Below are positions 33,312 to 44,849 of a stretch of DNA of 64,000 nt, in pieces (position 1 is the stretch's first letter; each line of letters opens with the position of its first letter). The stretch lies in the NCBI GenBank assembly GCA_037576215.1, contig JBANDB010000001.1, positions 7,874,001 to 7,938,000 of the forward strand, read 5' to 3'. A model generated the notes under the pieces. The model made no database searches and was not told where the DNA came from. It was given only the letters and a program-made list of their open reading frames with translations. The DNA comes from Armillaria gallica (lineage: Eukaryota > Basidiomycota > Agaricomycetes > Agaricales > Physalacriaceae). The position numbers and the translations under genes were made by a program.

Positions 33312-35875
33312 TATTACACACCCATCATCTGACCCCAAAGCACGCCCAATTCTTGTTGTGAGATGTGCAAGCTTCTCATGGCAGACAGTTAGTCGCCGTT
33401 GGGTTCTTGTATCGATCTACTTACATGTTGACCTATTTCCGAGGGGATTTCGTAGTAGTATATAAAGCTAGGTATTTTGTAGTCCCCATGTCGTGTTTGC
33501 CACAGATGTAAACCATTCTTGCCACTCACTTTGTTTGAGAATGGCCCTGCAATTCTAACACTTGTACACCACTGAGTGGTGCAACAGAGAATGTTATGGG
33601 AACAGAGAATGAACTGCGATTCACAAGGAAATAAGTACAGATATTTGACCAATTTTACGAAAATAATGTAAATCAATTAAATCCGGCAGCTCAGCACACT
33701 GCCAGCTCACCCGTGCCACCACCTCGTCCGACCTCGACCGCGGCTGCTGCCTCCCATCCCAGATGCTGGTCCTCAACGAGCGTGGCAAACGAGACCCTGG
33801 CTGGTCATTCTTTCTAGGCATCCCTCTCTGGGATTTCCCCTACATGTTTCCTCCACTTATCACACACTTAGTTCGCTGAATGAGGCTACTTCCACTGCTC
33901 CTGGGCTTTCCCCCTTCAGACTCCTTGGCTTTCCTCCCTCACAGCGCCGTGTCATATCGTGCAACTAATAACGATTCCTTTGTCCATTTGCATGCTGAGG
34001 ATCCGGACTGTTTATGGTGTTTCTCCCCCTCGACAATGATCAAACAAGCAAACCCGAATTACTGATAGCTCATGGGCTGCAGGGGCTATTACTGCATTGG
34101 ATGCAGAGATAGACCAGGATAATGGAAAGGGCCTTTGCAAGTGTGTTACTCTTATTTTTAGAGCCTTGATACTCACTACGACTAGCAGACAGGTCTTTCA
34201 GCCTGTCCTCAGAAGTCGATACCAAAGGCCATGCTCTCCATGGACATAACAGTCTCGGTCGTCACGCTGAGGATGGCCTTGACATGAGTTGCCTCCTTCC
34301 ACGGCTTTGCCACAGTGCCCTGAACTGCAATTTCGGTTGCTGGACTCTTCGACGATGAATCAGTACTGAATGAGTGATGACCTGATAGTAGTGCGAACAG
34401 ATGAAGTGCCATGGTATTCCTGCTTGGGGAAGGTACACGTCGTGACAGAATTCGCTGCTATGGCTGATGGGGGTGAGAGTGCATAGTGTAGGCTGGATAT
34501 CTCGATGGTGTCTCGTTCAAACTGGATGTAGTAGGGCAGAACGATAACATTAATATCACAAACTTTTTCCTTGCCACGCATCTTAGTGAGAGATTTAATA
34601 TAAGAAAATTGTGATGAGCTCTTCAACGCTCCATTCCATTCCGTCGCTTTGCTGGAGGGTGACAGTTTTGCAAGATGTTTCGAGAAGGTCAGCAGTAGAG
34701 ATGATGGTGTAGTAAGAGACATGAGTTCTGTATTAAGTTTCTTAACATTGGGAGGCTTCAGAGGAAGGACTCGGAGGCATGCGGTGTCTTGCTGGCCCTG
34801 TTAAGCCGGTGAGGATATGGAATGAAAATCCTATTAAGAAAATGAGAAATGTAAGGGAAATTAATTCCATCATGTCGGGAGAGCCGGTTTGACTGCGTCA
34901 AAGATTTATTAGTGGAGATGATGGTTACACAGTAAATTGTGGCACATCAAATGACATTGCCCTTGCAGGCACCGGCAGGAGTCGCTGCAGGACAGACAGA
35001 CAGCCACAAATTATTGTATGTCAGGGCACGTTGGTAAATCCATCACACGATCTTAAATTGGTCAGGATTAAGCTTTTAAGCCACTTATTTTTGCTTAACT
35101 GCCAGAAAAATTGCTGTTTTATGCACTCTTTGCACATTTTGGCTACTCTTTTCTATGATGCACATAGAAATCATAGCCAACAAATAGGATACAGGCTTTT
35201 AGTGTATATTGTGCTATGTATTCATTTGGACAGGCTGCATCAGTCAACTTCCAAGGCACTGGCAGGGCAACTGGACGCGACGTGACAATGGTCATGTGAC
35301 CTGACCAATCCATCAGTATTTGATCAACGTCAACTCAAACTTCACTGCTTTCTTTCATGAGTACATGCCACACCACGAAATGACCTCAGTCCCCCACACC
35401 TCTTACTCTGCACTAGGCTTTCTTCTTACAGCTAGATGTGTGTAGCCTCTGATTCCAAATAGGATCTTGATAAGAACAGTTGCATATTGATTTCTGTTTC
35501 CCATTCCATTTGCAGCGCTCCTATGGTCCTCACAGATCGAAGCTACCTCTTTTCCCCCCTGTTCTTCAAGTTCTGGCCTGCAAGATTTCCTGCTGTCAGC
35601 CGACCCAAAGATGCTCGCTCCAATGTTTAAATTGCCAGCAGTATTGCCACTTTCGCACTTCAGCCATCCTGCTGTGCACGGAATCACCCCTGGGTCCAAT
35701 GCAGCATGGTATCTGGGGTGCGAAAACTGCATTACTGCTTCCTGTAATGGGAAGGCAAAAATTTTCTCTCACATCAAGATGGCTGTGTGAGCCTTGAGCC
35801 CGCTAATTGAGACATGGCACTCATAGGAGCTCATACTATTCCCTCCTTGAACTGCTACTACCATCGTCACTAGCT
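33312..35875. other. Gene-poor stretch, no product assigned
   Basis: Overlapping minus-strand ORFs at 34209-34412 and 34360-34722 are plausible small exons but have no recognisable domain. The rest, including 35031-35797, shows no coding character. A cytosine-rich segment at about 33690-33780 contains CCACCACCTCGTCCGACC-type sequence. Confidence 0.35.
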
Positions 35876-37853
35876 ATGGGCATTCCGAATTTGTGGCAGG
35901 TAAGAACTTGGCTATATCTCTCGCCCGTTCATCTTGTAACACCAAAGTATAGACAATACTTGGCGTAGCTCAACCATGTGTGCTTACTGAACATGCTGCC
36001 GTTGCAGGTACTCAGCACAAAAGTGGCCATATGTTGACGATAGGAATTGATGCTAGGTCTATTATCTCTTCTCTTTTTCTCTACATGATATTTAATTTCA
36101 TATAGTATTTGGATTGTCCAATGTGAAGCTATATTCTGGGGTCCACGATGTGCTCAAGCAGGTGAAAATCTGGAGTTACGCACACTCCTATTTTGCCTTT
36201 CCCACCTGCTTCAGTGTGCACTGATTCCAGTCTTTGTGTTCGATGGGCAGCTCCACCCGAGTACAAAATGTGGCAAGAAGGTTAGCATGAAAGCACGCTG
36301 GCTTGAGCGCCATTTTAAGGAGATGATCACTGCCTTCGGATTTATCAGCATGTTGTGCATACAAAATTTAAGACAGACTCGCTTATATGTTAATGAATGA
36401 TAGGCTCCTGGCGAGGCTGAAGCTGAGCTGGCCCAAATGAACCAAGCTGGACCCATTGACACAATAATTACCGAAGATAGCAATGTTTTAGTATTTGGTG
36501 CAAAGCTTATCTTGCATCGGTATGCAGGAATTCTTGTTTCTATGTGTTCTTGCTGATAGTGTGTTCATAGACCTCCCATTGTGAGGATGGAGGCTGGAAA
36601 GAAGGTCAAGGCAGACCCAGACTTGTACACCTTATACTTGGCAGATGACATCTGCAGCTCCGAGAATATTCAGCTGACGCAAGGTGGACTATTTTTGTTT
36701 GCGATTTTACTTGGTGGAGATTATGCCAATGGGCTACAAGGATGCAGGCAGAAGACTGCCCATGCGCTCTGCCAGACAAGTCTTGGTGACAAGTTATTTA
36801 CAGCTGTGACTATTATGGGCCCTACAGCACTGGACGATTTCTTAGTTGGATGGTGAACAAGACTCCAGTCAGAGTTGATCAATCCTACGATTCCTGGAGT
36901 GTCAAGACATCCTGCATTGGCGAATAAGCTACCGGATGATTTTCCAAATCCTCAGATCCTTAGACTCTATGCACTGCCTGTTACTTCATGGTCAGGTGAA
37001 CATGCACCGCCCAATGCTACACTCTGGAAGCCACCATAGCCAGATATTGCTTGCATCACCACATTCTGTGACAAATTCTTTCACTGGGAGTCAGATATTC
37101 GGCTGAAGCGTTTGTGCAAGAATGTCTGGCCAGGGATCATAATCCACAGTTTGTATTGGGTATGTTCTATGTCACTCCGAGAGCTCAGCCATTCAGTAAC
37201 TGTTTAATCCTCACCTAGCTTGGGAATCCTGCATTTGCAACACCTGGTCCAAATCTTCATAATGTTTCTGATGGCTCGCTTGCCAACTCCTCCATTCAAT
37301 CTGTTCAGAAAAGCACTATATCTCCGGGCGGCTACACCATCCGAATTCAAACCCGCCTAATTGATGATCAGATGACATTAGGTGCATCCAAGTTGCTATC
37401 AGAAGACCACAAGATGAACATCAAGGTCCCTGCAAACATTCTTTATGATGCACTTCCTATCATGGTTGAGAAGTTTCATGAATGCAAACCGCAGCTCCCA
37501 CAGCCGAGCCTTCAGCATCAAGTTGGTTTCTTGGTTTCTTGCTATCCATGTCATAAAATAGTAACTGATATTGGCACAGACAACCACGGCACTCAATGAT
37601 GCTACCGCTACTCCCACCAGCGATGAAGTAGCTGAAGATATCGCAAATGCTGCACACAAAACTACGATGACTAGGGAGGATGCGAGAAATGTGGTCTTGG
37701 CTGGTGAAGTTATTGATCTCACTATGTCAGACTTGGATGATGGGGAGGCAAACACTGAAGGTGCAGTTATTGTGCTGACTGACAGTGATTCTGAAAGCGA
37801 CTCTAATATTGAGATAGTTGGATACTCTTTGTTTATTGACCTGTCTGATATGT
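35876..37853 (+). pseudogene. XPG/GEN-like structure-specific nuclease, degenerate
   Basis: The first exon (35876-35899) is MGIPNLWQ, the hallmark N-terminus of the XPG family. Later exons give MLTIGIDAR, AGENLELRTLLFCLSHLLQ, PVFVFDG, GKKVSMKARWLERHFKEMITAFGF, then the XPG-I signature APGEAEAELA. A TEDSNVLVFGA segment (usually xDDSDALVFG) and LGGDYANGLQGCRQKTAHAL follow. One acidic catalytic residue is therefore Asn. Two in-frame stops occur, TGA after DFLVGW at 36854 and TAG after LWKPP near 37036, with similarity continuing beyond both. The acidic tail ends at 37853. Family members cut flaps or Holliday junctions. The Crypton recombinase starts 122 bp downstream on the same strand. Confidence 0.8.
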
Positions 37854-38716
37854 AATTTGTTATATACTTTCACATTGATTGTTTAACATGCGCAGTGGCA
37901 TGAAGACCTCAAACCGATCAAGAATTCAAATGGGCTCCTATTACTCTCCCTGTGCTTTCCCCCTTCTGACGTGTATGCCTAAAGAAAAGAAAACCAGAAC
38001 TTCAAAAGGCAGCTCTCTTCAAGCAAAGGCCTCCGGCTCAAGAACAAAGACGAAAGTTGCAAAACCTAGTACCAATAATGCCACTGATGAAGTCACCCTC
38101 ACCTCCTTGGCCCAAACGGAATCTGAAACTCGACAGAAATGGTCCCAAGCAGATAACACAAAGATCAACTACAAAGGATATGTGGCACGTGCAGCTCGGT
38201 TTCTTGATGACATGGTGTCAGCCCGGAGGAAGAGGTATTCAGAGACTGGGGTTTGCGAAGATGATATCGACACAGATCTTCTGGCGCAAGAATTCAACAA
38301 CCCTCCAAACAAATACTCAGTAACAGTGCTCCTCAATTTCTTGACCCAGAAATGCTTTGTTGAACAACATGGAAAGTTGACAGGTCAGGGAATTCAAGCG
38401 GCAATGGCAAGGATGTGGGACAAAATGTGAGTCCTTTTTCAACTAGACTAAACTTCATTCTTACTGTGTACTATAGGGACGGACAGAAGTATGCAGGCGA
38501 CAACTATCACTTCAATGAATCAACTGGTATTGTTATCGGAAATCCTGCACACGCCCCGAGCGTCAAAGAATACGTAAAATGCATCAACACAAAAAGCAGC
38601 ACAAAAGGAGCTGCGGCAATACGCCATCATGCTGATGCGATGCGAATCGAAGACCTTGTCAAAATCATTGACTACTCCAAACACAAATGCTCAAGTGAAA
38701 AGTTAGAGAAATCAAC

Positions 38717-39171
38717 TACTGTACTATTTCAACCGTAAGTTCACCTAACGCCTAACAGTGGACTCTGAACTGAACTTATTTCATATGTCCTAACGCCTAA
38801 TGGAGGGGTCTGAACTGACATCTGTACAAATCAAAATAGGGCAAAAATTTGCCTCTTAAATCTGATTTTTTCTGCATAACTTTGGCATAACTACAATAGT
38901 GTGTGTAAAGCCAACTCCTTCTTAAGCAATCTTCCTGCTCCGAAAACTCAGCGTCATGCCAGTATCCTCAAAACATTTAAATAACTTCTTTTTCCTATGA
39001 CCAAGGTAAAGGATTGAGAAATGCAGCTCACTCAATGCTCAGGCTGTGCCGGCTGAACTGAACTGAACTGGTAAGTGCTAACACCTAACGTCGGTGTCTG
39101 AACTGACAGCCTAATGAACTACTGTCCTAACGCCTAACAGTGGCTGAACTTACGGTTGAAATAGTACAGTA
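38717..39171. mobile_element. MITE inserted at TA inside the Crypton recombinase
   Basis: The element (38719-39169, 451 bp) has 17-bp perfect terminal inverted repeats CTGTACTATTTCAACCG, extended by TAAGTTCA. TA is duplicated at both ends (38717-38718 and 39170-39171). Inside are several direct repeats near TCCTAACGCCTAACAGTGG and GTCTGAACTGAAC. Removing the element plus one TA restores an uninterrupted frame (KST then ITAQELM) across the site. The terminal sequence recurs near 8701-8717. Confidence 0.9.
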
Positions 39172-39541
39172 TAACAGCACAAGAACTTATGCAAATGATT
39201 AAACATGGCTTGGCAAGAGCCTTTTTTACTTCGGGATTCACTCTGTGGACGAGGTAAGTTGCTAAACTCGCTAAACTCAATGATCAGATACCACAAATGA
39301 ACAATGGTCACCAGGAATTTTGAGCTTTGTGGTTTGCAGGCACGCGATATCGAGTGGGATTTGCAAGGCCCCGCACCGTACAATGTCCCATACTTTAGAG
39401 TGCATCTCGATGGCCATAAAGGATGGCAAAGCAAGCAAGGATGGGACAGCCCTCTAGAAAGTGAGCTTTTCTTCCATCTCACCAATTTTGAGGCCCAAGA
39501 ATGATATTCTATATAGGCAATTACTATAACATATATGCTCA

Positions 39542-39958
39542 GCCCGATTCAAGAGGGGCGCGGACGTAAAATAGCCAACGTGACCTACATTTTCACATTT
39601 AAAGACAGGCCCCACCCCCCTCCCCTCCCCTCCTTCCATATAGGGTAGTAATATAGCTATATTTGGGACGCATAGTCATAGTATTTCTTGGCGGCAACTT
39701 CTGGCTAGTTGCCGGGTACATCCCAGACCTCGCGCCAACTGATTCCAGCACCATTCCAGTAACGCAAAAAGGCTAGAATGTGTATCAGAACGTTCAAAGG
39801 GTTACATTTTGATCAATTTATTGACTCAATGCCTCATGAGGACATATCAAACTGCTATATAAGGTAAGTCAATTTCGTGTTTAAGGTCGGCACCCCTCCC
39901 CCCCTCCCCCCCTACCCCCTTTGCTGGATTTTAGCCGCGCACCCCTCTTGGCCTGATT
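39542..39958. mobile_element. hAT-like MITE inserted in the Crypton recombinase
   Basis: The element (39550-39950, 401 bp) begins CAAGAGGGGCGCGGACG and ends with the inverse complement of CAAGAGGGGTGCGCGG. C-rich stretches lie inside both ends. The flanking octamers GCCCGATT (39542-39549) and GCCTGATT (39951-39958) differ at one position, as expected of an 8-bp hAT target-site duplication. Taking out the element and one octamer rejoins the coding frame as QPDSPDIDMY. Confidence 0.88.
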
Positions 39959-41199
39959 CTCCAGATATTGACATGTATACGTACCTTCCTCAGTGGATAT
40001 ATTGCTGGAGCGATGCCTTGGCCATAAACTTGAACCTGATGACTACGTCTTCCCGTATTGTTCATCCAATGGAATCATCCATCCCAAACGGGAGATGACC
40101 CATGATATGATCCAAAATCCGTTGAACGAATTCGGTCAGGGAGCTGGGCTCAAGAGAACATATACAACCCACTCTTTACGCCGTGGCGGTGCACAATACC
40201 GATTTATGTTCGCTCCCATTGGGCGACGATGGTCTTTGAGTGTGATACGATGGTGGGGCGGCTGGGCTATTGATGAACATGTAAGGTTTCCGTCTTTACG
40301 CAGCCAAAAATATGCTCACGTTCAATAGGTTGACACTCTGATGAAGTATCTAGTTGACTCGCTGCAAAGCTACGAAAGTGGACATAGTGATGCTCTATAT
40401 CCCATCCCGAAGGAAGCAGACAAGACCTTCATGGGGGACCATGTTCTCGAAAAGCCCATAACAACCGCCGAGTTTCGTGTGTTCGCAGATGCAGTCCTAA
40501 GCCGGCCGTCCCAAAGTCAACCAACATGTGTCTGCCAAGTGCATGCTCAAGTGTCGCTATCATCCTTCGTGAATCCAACACCTACCCACATAGTCGGTGA
40601 GACGATGCCAGAAAGTACTCCGTCCCAGATGCCTCTGCCAAATCCAGAGTCTAACTCGAACATCGTGACATCGGTTGTGTCGCCAAGGAGTCTTGAAGGG
40701 TCTGCTAGTTCAATAGGTTTGGGTTTGTCACGTCGTGGCCAAGCTCCACCCATCCCTGGTGTTGCAATTCCGGATATTGGCAAAGGTCCAGGAGCATGGA
40801 AGAAAGCTGTAAAGCAATGGGAGGAGGGCGACCCAGCACAAGGCCTGCTGCCTCTGCGAGAATGGCCCAAAGAGTGGTATACAGGCTCGCAAAGAACAAA
40901 GACAGGCGCTAAACATGGTCAGCGTAAAATAATTGGGTTAGAGTTTGAGCGGTGCGAACATGGTCCTTTGCCTAGTCTGCTGTTAACTGATTTCGGTCGA
41001 GTTCAGATTAGGTTGCGATGACTCTGCCTTTCTTGCTGAATATCCGGAAGCAAATGAGAGTGTAGGAAAGCTGCTCAAGATCCTACGCAAGCGAGGTGGA
41101 AGAAAGGAACGAAAGAGTAAGAATGGAACACCCGAACAAAGACAGTATAGTGTAGAAACTCCAGATGCCGACAATGCGGACATGGACACTGATGGCTAA

Positions 41200-42100
41200 T
41201 GGCTAAGCGCCTCGCAATCCATTCTTACATATCATATCTATTCTATTCACTACAGGATAACATTAATTATACAACAGTATTACATTGATTCTATACATAG
41301 ATAGTTGCTCTGTCGTGCTCGGTGCGGGCCCCAGACTCACGAAACACCACGACTTTCCCCATACACATATATGGTGCACCCCCTCATGCGGATGTGTGTT
41401 TACCTAGGCGGATGGCCGGCCATCGTCATCAGTGGAATGAGCTCTATGAAATGAAACGAAGGTACTCACATTGATTGCGAATGAACGCAGAGATTCGCAT
41501 ACCCATCAGCCATCATCTCTCAGCGAGAACACCGTATCCATATCCATCCATGTCCGATATTTATTCCCTAACTAGTTCATGCCAATCCAACCGATAAGAA
41601 AGGTAGGACAGTCCATGTAGAGCGGAGAGAGCCAACCAACCCAAGGAAGGTAATCCAGGTAGCAAGGGAGCGCTGATGGGGGAGGCCAAGAGTGGCAGAG
41701 ATTGGTTAGATAGGCAGAAGAGACAGGGGAAGGGATAGAGGGAAAGCGACGACGATGCCTTGATGGTACGATGGCAAGGAAAGATGGAAAGGAAAGGTGC
41801 ACCGCTTCTTACCCGATTAGGGTGTGCCGAAGTTCAAACCCCGCTCCAATATTGCCCCGAGGTGTAAATTACCGGTAATAAGTAGGCTTTCCGGCATGTT
41901 TTGGCACATAGAATATTGACGAGGAGGCCGATAGTCTTGCGGGGATCGGCACGAGCCGGCACAGTGGCAGAATGCTGTTTCCGGAAACGGCGTACGTCAT
42001 CTGTACAGAACCCCTGGAAACAGGCTACGTCATCATTGACCTGCTTTCCCTCCAACCATATACGGAACTAGGGAATGAAGCCTGTTCCTTTCTATAACAT
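41200..42100. other. No gene recognised; promoter relic at the right edge
   Basis: Mostly unassigned sequence. From about 41930 to 42100 there are two TACGTCA sites (41993 and 42026) and the CTCCAACCATATACGGAACT stretch that match the 21.65-21.81 kb segment, forming the 5' flank of the third NAPE-PLD relic. A GTTCAAACCCCGC sequence at 41833 resembles a T-arm. Confidence 0.4.
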
Positions 42101-42109
42101 GATCTCAAA

Positions 42110-43765
42110 ACCGAGTACAGTATTACCGATGGCTTGTTCCCCAATCTCCGTCTTCAATGAGATCGCCCAGCGAATTGGATCTCTGAAAAGGCCAGTATGG
42201 TTCTAGACACTCTGGCCGTGTTGCAGGGCGAACATGAGAATGGATGTGTTGACGATGGTGTGTCTTTTTGCTCTTGTTCTTTCTTCGCTAACCAGTAACT
42301 CCCCGATAGCCCACCCAACGTCACGCGCAACAGCCCCGCTCCACATTAAGTGGCAACGACCTGGATTCCTGCGAGGACAACAACGCGTGGTACGGACGAG
42401 GAGCATCAAAGCAAGATCAAGGCGACGTGGCTAGGCCACGCTTTTTTCGTTCTCGAGAGAGGCGCGAGAGTTCTCTTCGACCCAGGACACTCACCTAGCG
42501 AGCTTTTTGAACAACAGAGGTACCCACCCGGAGCCGCCGCGCAAGACTGAGGATGAACCAGAGGCGGATGAAGGGATAATTTTGGTCAGTAGCTCGTTAT
42601 CAAACTAACACGTGGCTGATGTTTCTGTTAGCGTAATCATTGCGAGCAGTATGCGCCCTTAGGCCTAAGGCATGGCTGATATTTTGTGAGTTTGATCATC
42701 ATGACCAGTACGCGCCGTCTTCCCTAATCCCGTCTCACGCTAACTCTCTTCTGCATAGACACCTATCTTTAGTCTAACTACCCGCTTCAAACACCTGACC
42801 ACCGCACGTCCTTGTTATACTAGGTATACCTAAGGATCAAGCGTATGAGCTTGGCTGTTGGGACGCTCGTCGCGTGGAGATACCCGGTACGTCGTTCAAA
42901 GACAAGCCAGTGGGATTCCAGACTTAGGGTTACGTTGCGGAGCTAGAGGAATAATGAGAAGATGGACGTACTGAAAATGGTGCGTGTTTCAGCCATGGAA
43001 ATCGCGGGATTTTGCCCCTGAACATTGGGCAGCTTGCCAATTTTCTTCGCCGCAAACTCCAAATCAGGTTTCTATAAGGACACGTATGTGAAGCGTGGCG
43101 GATGCATTGACAAGCGTCAAGGCGTCGTGGTTAAGCTTGTTTCCTCGTAACGAAAGGCTCAATGGTATTGTTCGATCCAGCATTAAATAGTCGCCCAGCT
43201 GGCTAGTCTTCCAGCCTAAATATTACGTCATCGTTCAAGTCAAACGACACGCCCCGAGCCCGGCCGAGTCGTTCGTTGGGTGTGAGGGAAAGAAATTTTA
43301 TTTCGCTGGTGATCCGGTGATACTGAGTACCGAACTGTCAAGGACGGAGAGGATTAGGAGAAGATACCAGTGTGTCCTGCGTGCAAAGAGATTGGGGCTG
43401 TTTCGACGGTTTGATCTTGTGGTGATTCCTATTTGGTACGTGCGATTCTTCAAATTTACGTTTTGTAATCTCATGTATTCCCAGTGTGCACGAGCGAAGG
43501 TGGTTCATGTCTACTGTACATTGTGCTTCGCATGATGGCGTACGTATCTTCAAGGATATCATGGCGCAGAAGGCGGTCGCAATGCATTGGGGGTGAGCCA
43601 TCTTTTATCCTTTTTCTCGTACGCTTATCCTCATCTGGTTCCTGGATCCTAACGACAGAGGAGATTACGCAGTCACCAAAGAAGCTGGCTGAAGAGTTCA
43701 AGAAGATTGGTATCGACGACAGCCACTCTCTTGTTAGCGACATCGGCGAAACGAAATACTTTTAA
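42110..43765 (+). pseudogene. Third NAPE-PLD-like copy, degenerate
   Basis: Diverged exons follow the order of the intact gene: a KPVWFxNPWP-like start, KATWLGHAFF, LERGARVLFDPG, a metal-motif region that has been duplicated (GCGTAATCATTGCGAGCAG near 42631 and a second GTTTGATCATCATGACCAG near 42692), a disrupted middle, and a better-kept 3' end. That end contains STVHCASHDGVRIFKDIMAQKAVAMHWG and ILTTEEITQSPKKLAEEF...LVSDIGETKYF, stopping at 43765. Deletions and frameshifts make it non-functional. The last two exons are the least diverged part, which could reflect later loss or gene conversion with the intact copy. Confidence 0.82.
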
Positions 43766-43944
43766 CACTCCATATAATGCTACATGACAGACTGTATATT
43801 CCGGTAGAAATGGAAGGTGGGTGTGCGCTCCAAAGTTATGCACACTTCGAATCAGCTACATATTTAATCTCTACGTGAGCCACACACATATACGATGAAA
43901 GTCGACAACTTGCAAAAACAAGTTTCGGCTCTACCCACCGCATT

Positions 43945-44180
43945 AATACCGACCCAGGGAATTGATCCCTTGTCGGCCATGGTAGCCGCTCGCTGTTACA
44001 CTATGCTACTTGATGAGGACATCGATACGTCCCTCGTCCTAGAACCGTTGCTCAGCGTTACTTCTGATGGAGGAGTAGGAGACAAAACACATCTGTCTGC
44101 GAACCATACTCGCACACGGGGAATTGAACCCCTGGGACCGCTAATCATAGGCTAGTGATTACAATTGAGTGACAACATCC
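43945..44180 (-). other. Two tRNA-like remnants downstream of the third NAPE-PLD relic
   Basis: On the minus strand, 44020-43945 contains TAGCATAGTGT, matching an A box at ten of eleven positions, and a T-arm GGGATCAATTCCC about 45 nt later. A second unit at 44175-44110 has CAGGGGTTCAATTCCCCG. The spacing resembles tRNA genes, but acceptor strands do not pair well and the anticodon positions are not standard. The second unit is similar to 25208-25280 below the intact gene, indicating co-duplication. Confidence 0.5.
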
Positions 44181-44189
44181 CACGTCCTA

Positions 44190-44800
44190 TATCACACCGG
44201 GAATCCAGAAATTTGGGGCGTCCCGAGTATAATTCCTCTACATTAGCTTCCAGAATAAAATAAAAATTTACCTGTACTTATTCCGAAAATAATCGTTTTG
44301 ACATGCACAGAATAAATTCCGAAATAGAGACAATAAGCTATATTATAAGTGTCAGATATATTATAGCCGGAATCTATGGTTCCGGGAGACCCGTTCACAA
44401 ACCCGAAAACTTTCATTCAGACATGAATTTCGGCGCCGATAGAACCAAAAATGTAAGCATTATCGGAGACGTGCCCTGAACCATCCGTTTCGGCACCGAC
44501 ATCAGGCACTCCCAAACATTTGTTTTTGGGAGTCGATCTCAAATCCTGTCCGAAACCATTGATTTCGGACCGCCCGGTTTCTAGCCGAAGCTGAGCTTAA
44601 GCTGAGCATCGACTGAGCATAGAGTCAGCCTTCAGCTGAATGTGGGCTGCAGAACACTCCTCAAATTGCGACGCGTTATGTACAAATACAAAGGCAATAT
44701 GTTACAATAAAGAATGGATGTGTAGTAAGGTAGATAGAGATGTTCAAGATACATGAAGGTGGAAGTATGAATTGTGTACTATGATTTTAAACTTGGGATT
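44190..44800. repeat. Degenerate short repeats around TTTCGG
   Basis: The motif GAAACCATTGATTTCGG and variants (GAACCATCCGTTTCGGC, GACATGAATTTCGGCG) recurs five to six times between 44380 and 44580, followed by GCTGAGC/CAGC direct repeats around 44590-44640. It is non-coding and may be a decayed MITE, but no termini are evident. Confidence 0.4.
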
Positions 44801-44849
44801 TAGGTGAAGGTTCTTCAAGTTGTCAGCACATATCACGAGTCGGGAAGAA

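Larger units (their letters stand above)
37975..41199 (+). mobile_element. Crypton tyrosine recombinase gene (disrupted) with GCR1_C-like domain
   Basis: Exons from MPKEKKTRTSKG (37975) give a basic N-terminus, a helical core-binding region (KWSQADNTKINYKGYVARAARFLDD) and the catalytic domain. Candidate catalytic residues are Arg in LWTRNFELCGLQARDIEW, His and Arg in TTHSLRRGGAQYR, Trp in RWWGGWA, and the nucleophile Tyr in DTLMKYLVDSLQSYE, the layout of fungal Crypton recombinases. The C-terminal part (PGAWKKAVKQWEEGDPAQG...WPKEWYTGSQR) resembles the GCR1_C DNA-binding domain. Introns near 38429-38476, 39249-39312, 39460-39512, 40281-40328 and 40953-41007 are GT-AG. Two transposon insertions (38719-39169 and 39550-39950) split exons, and a one-base deletion near 39995 shifts the frame after LPQW. 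Such enzymes cut and rejoin DNA for element movement. Confidence 0.85.

Noticed and set aside
37975..41199. Starship-type captain recombinase
   Set aside because: The motifs (THSLRRGGAQYR, RWWGGWA, DTLMKYL) and the GCR1_C-like tail fit Cryptons, and Starships are known from Pezizomycotina with a DUF3435 protein.
43945..44180. Working tRNA genes with assigned anticodons
   Set aside because: A and B boxes are recognisable, but acceptor stems do not pair and the anticodon loops lack the standard U33, so only tRNA-like remnants can be claimed.
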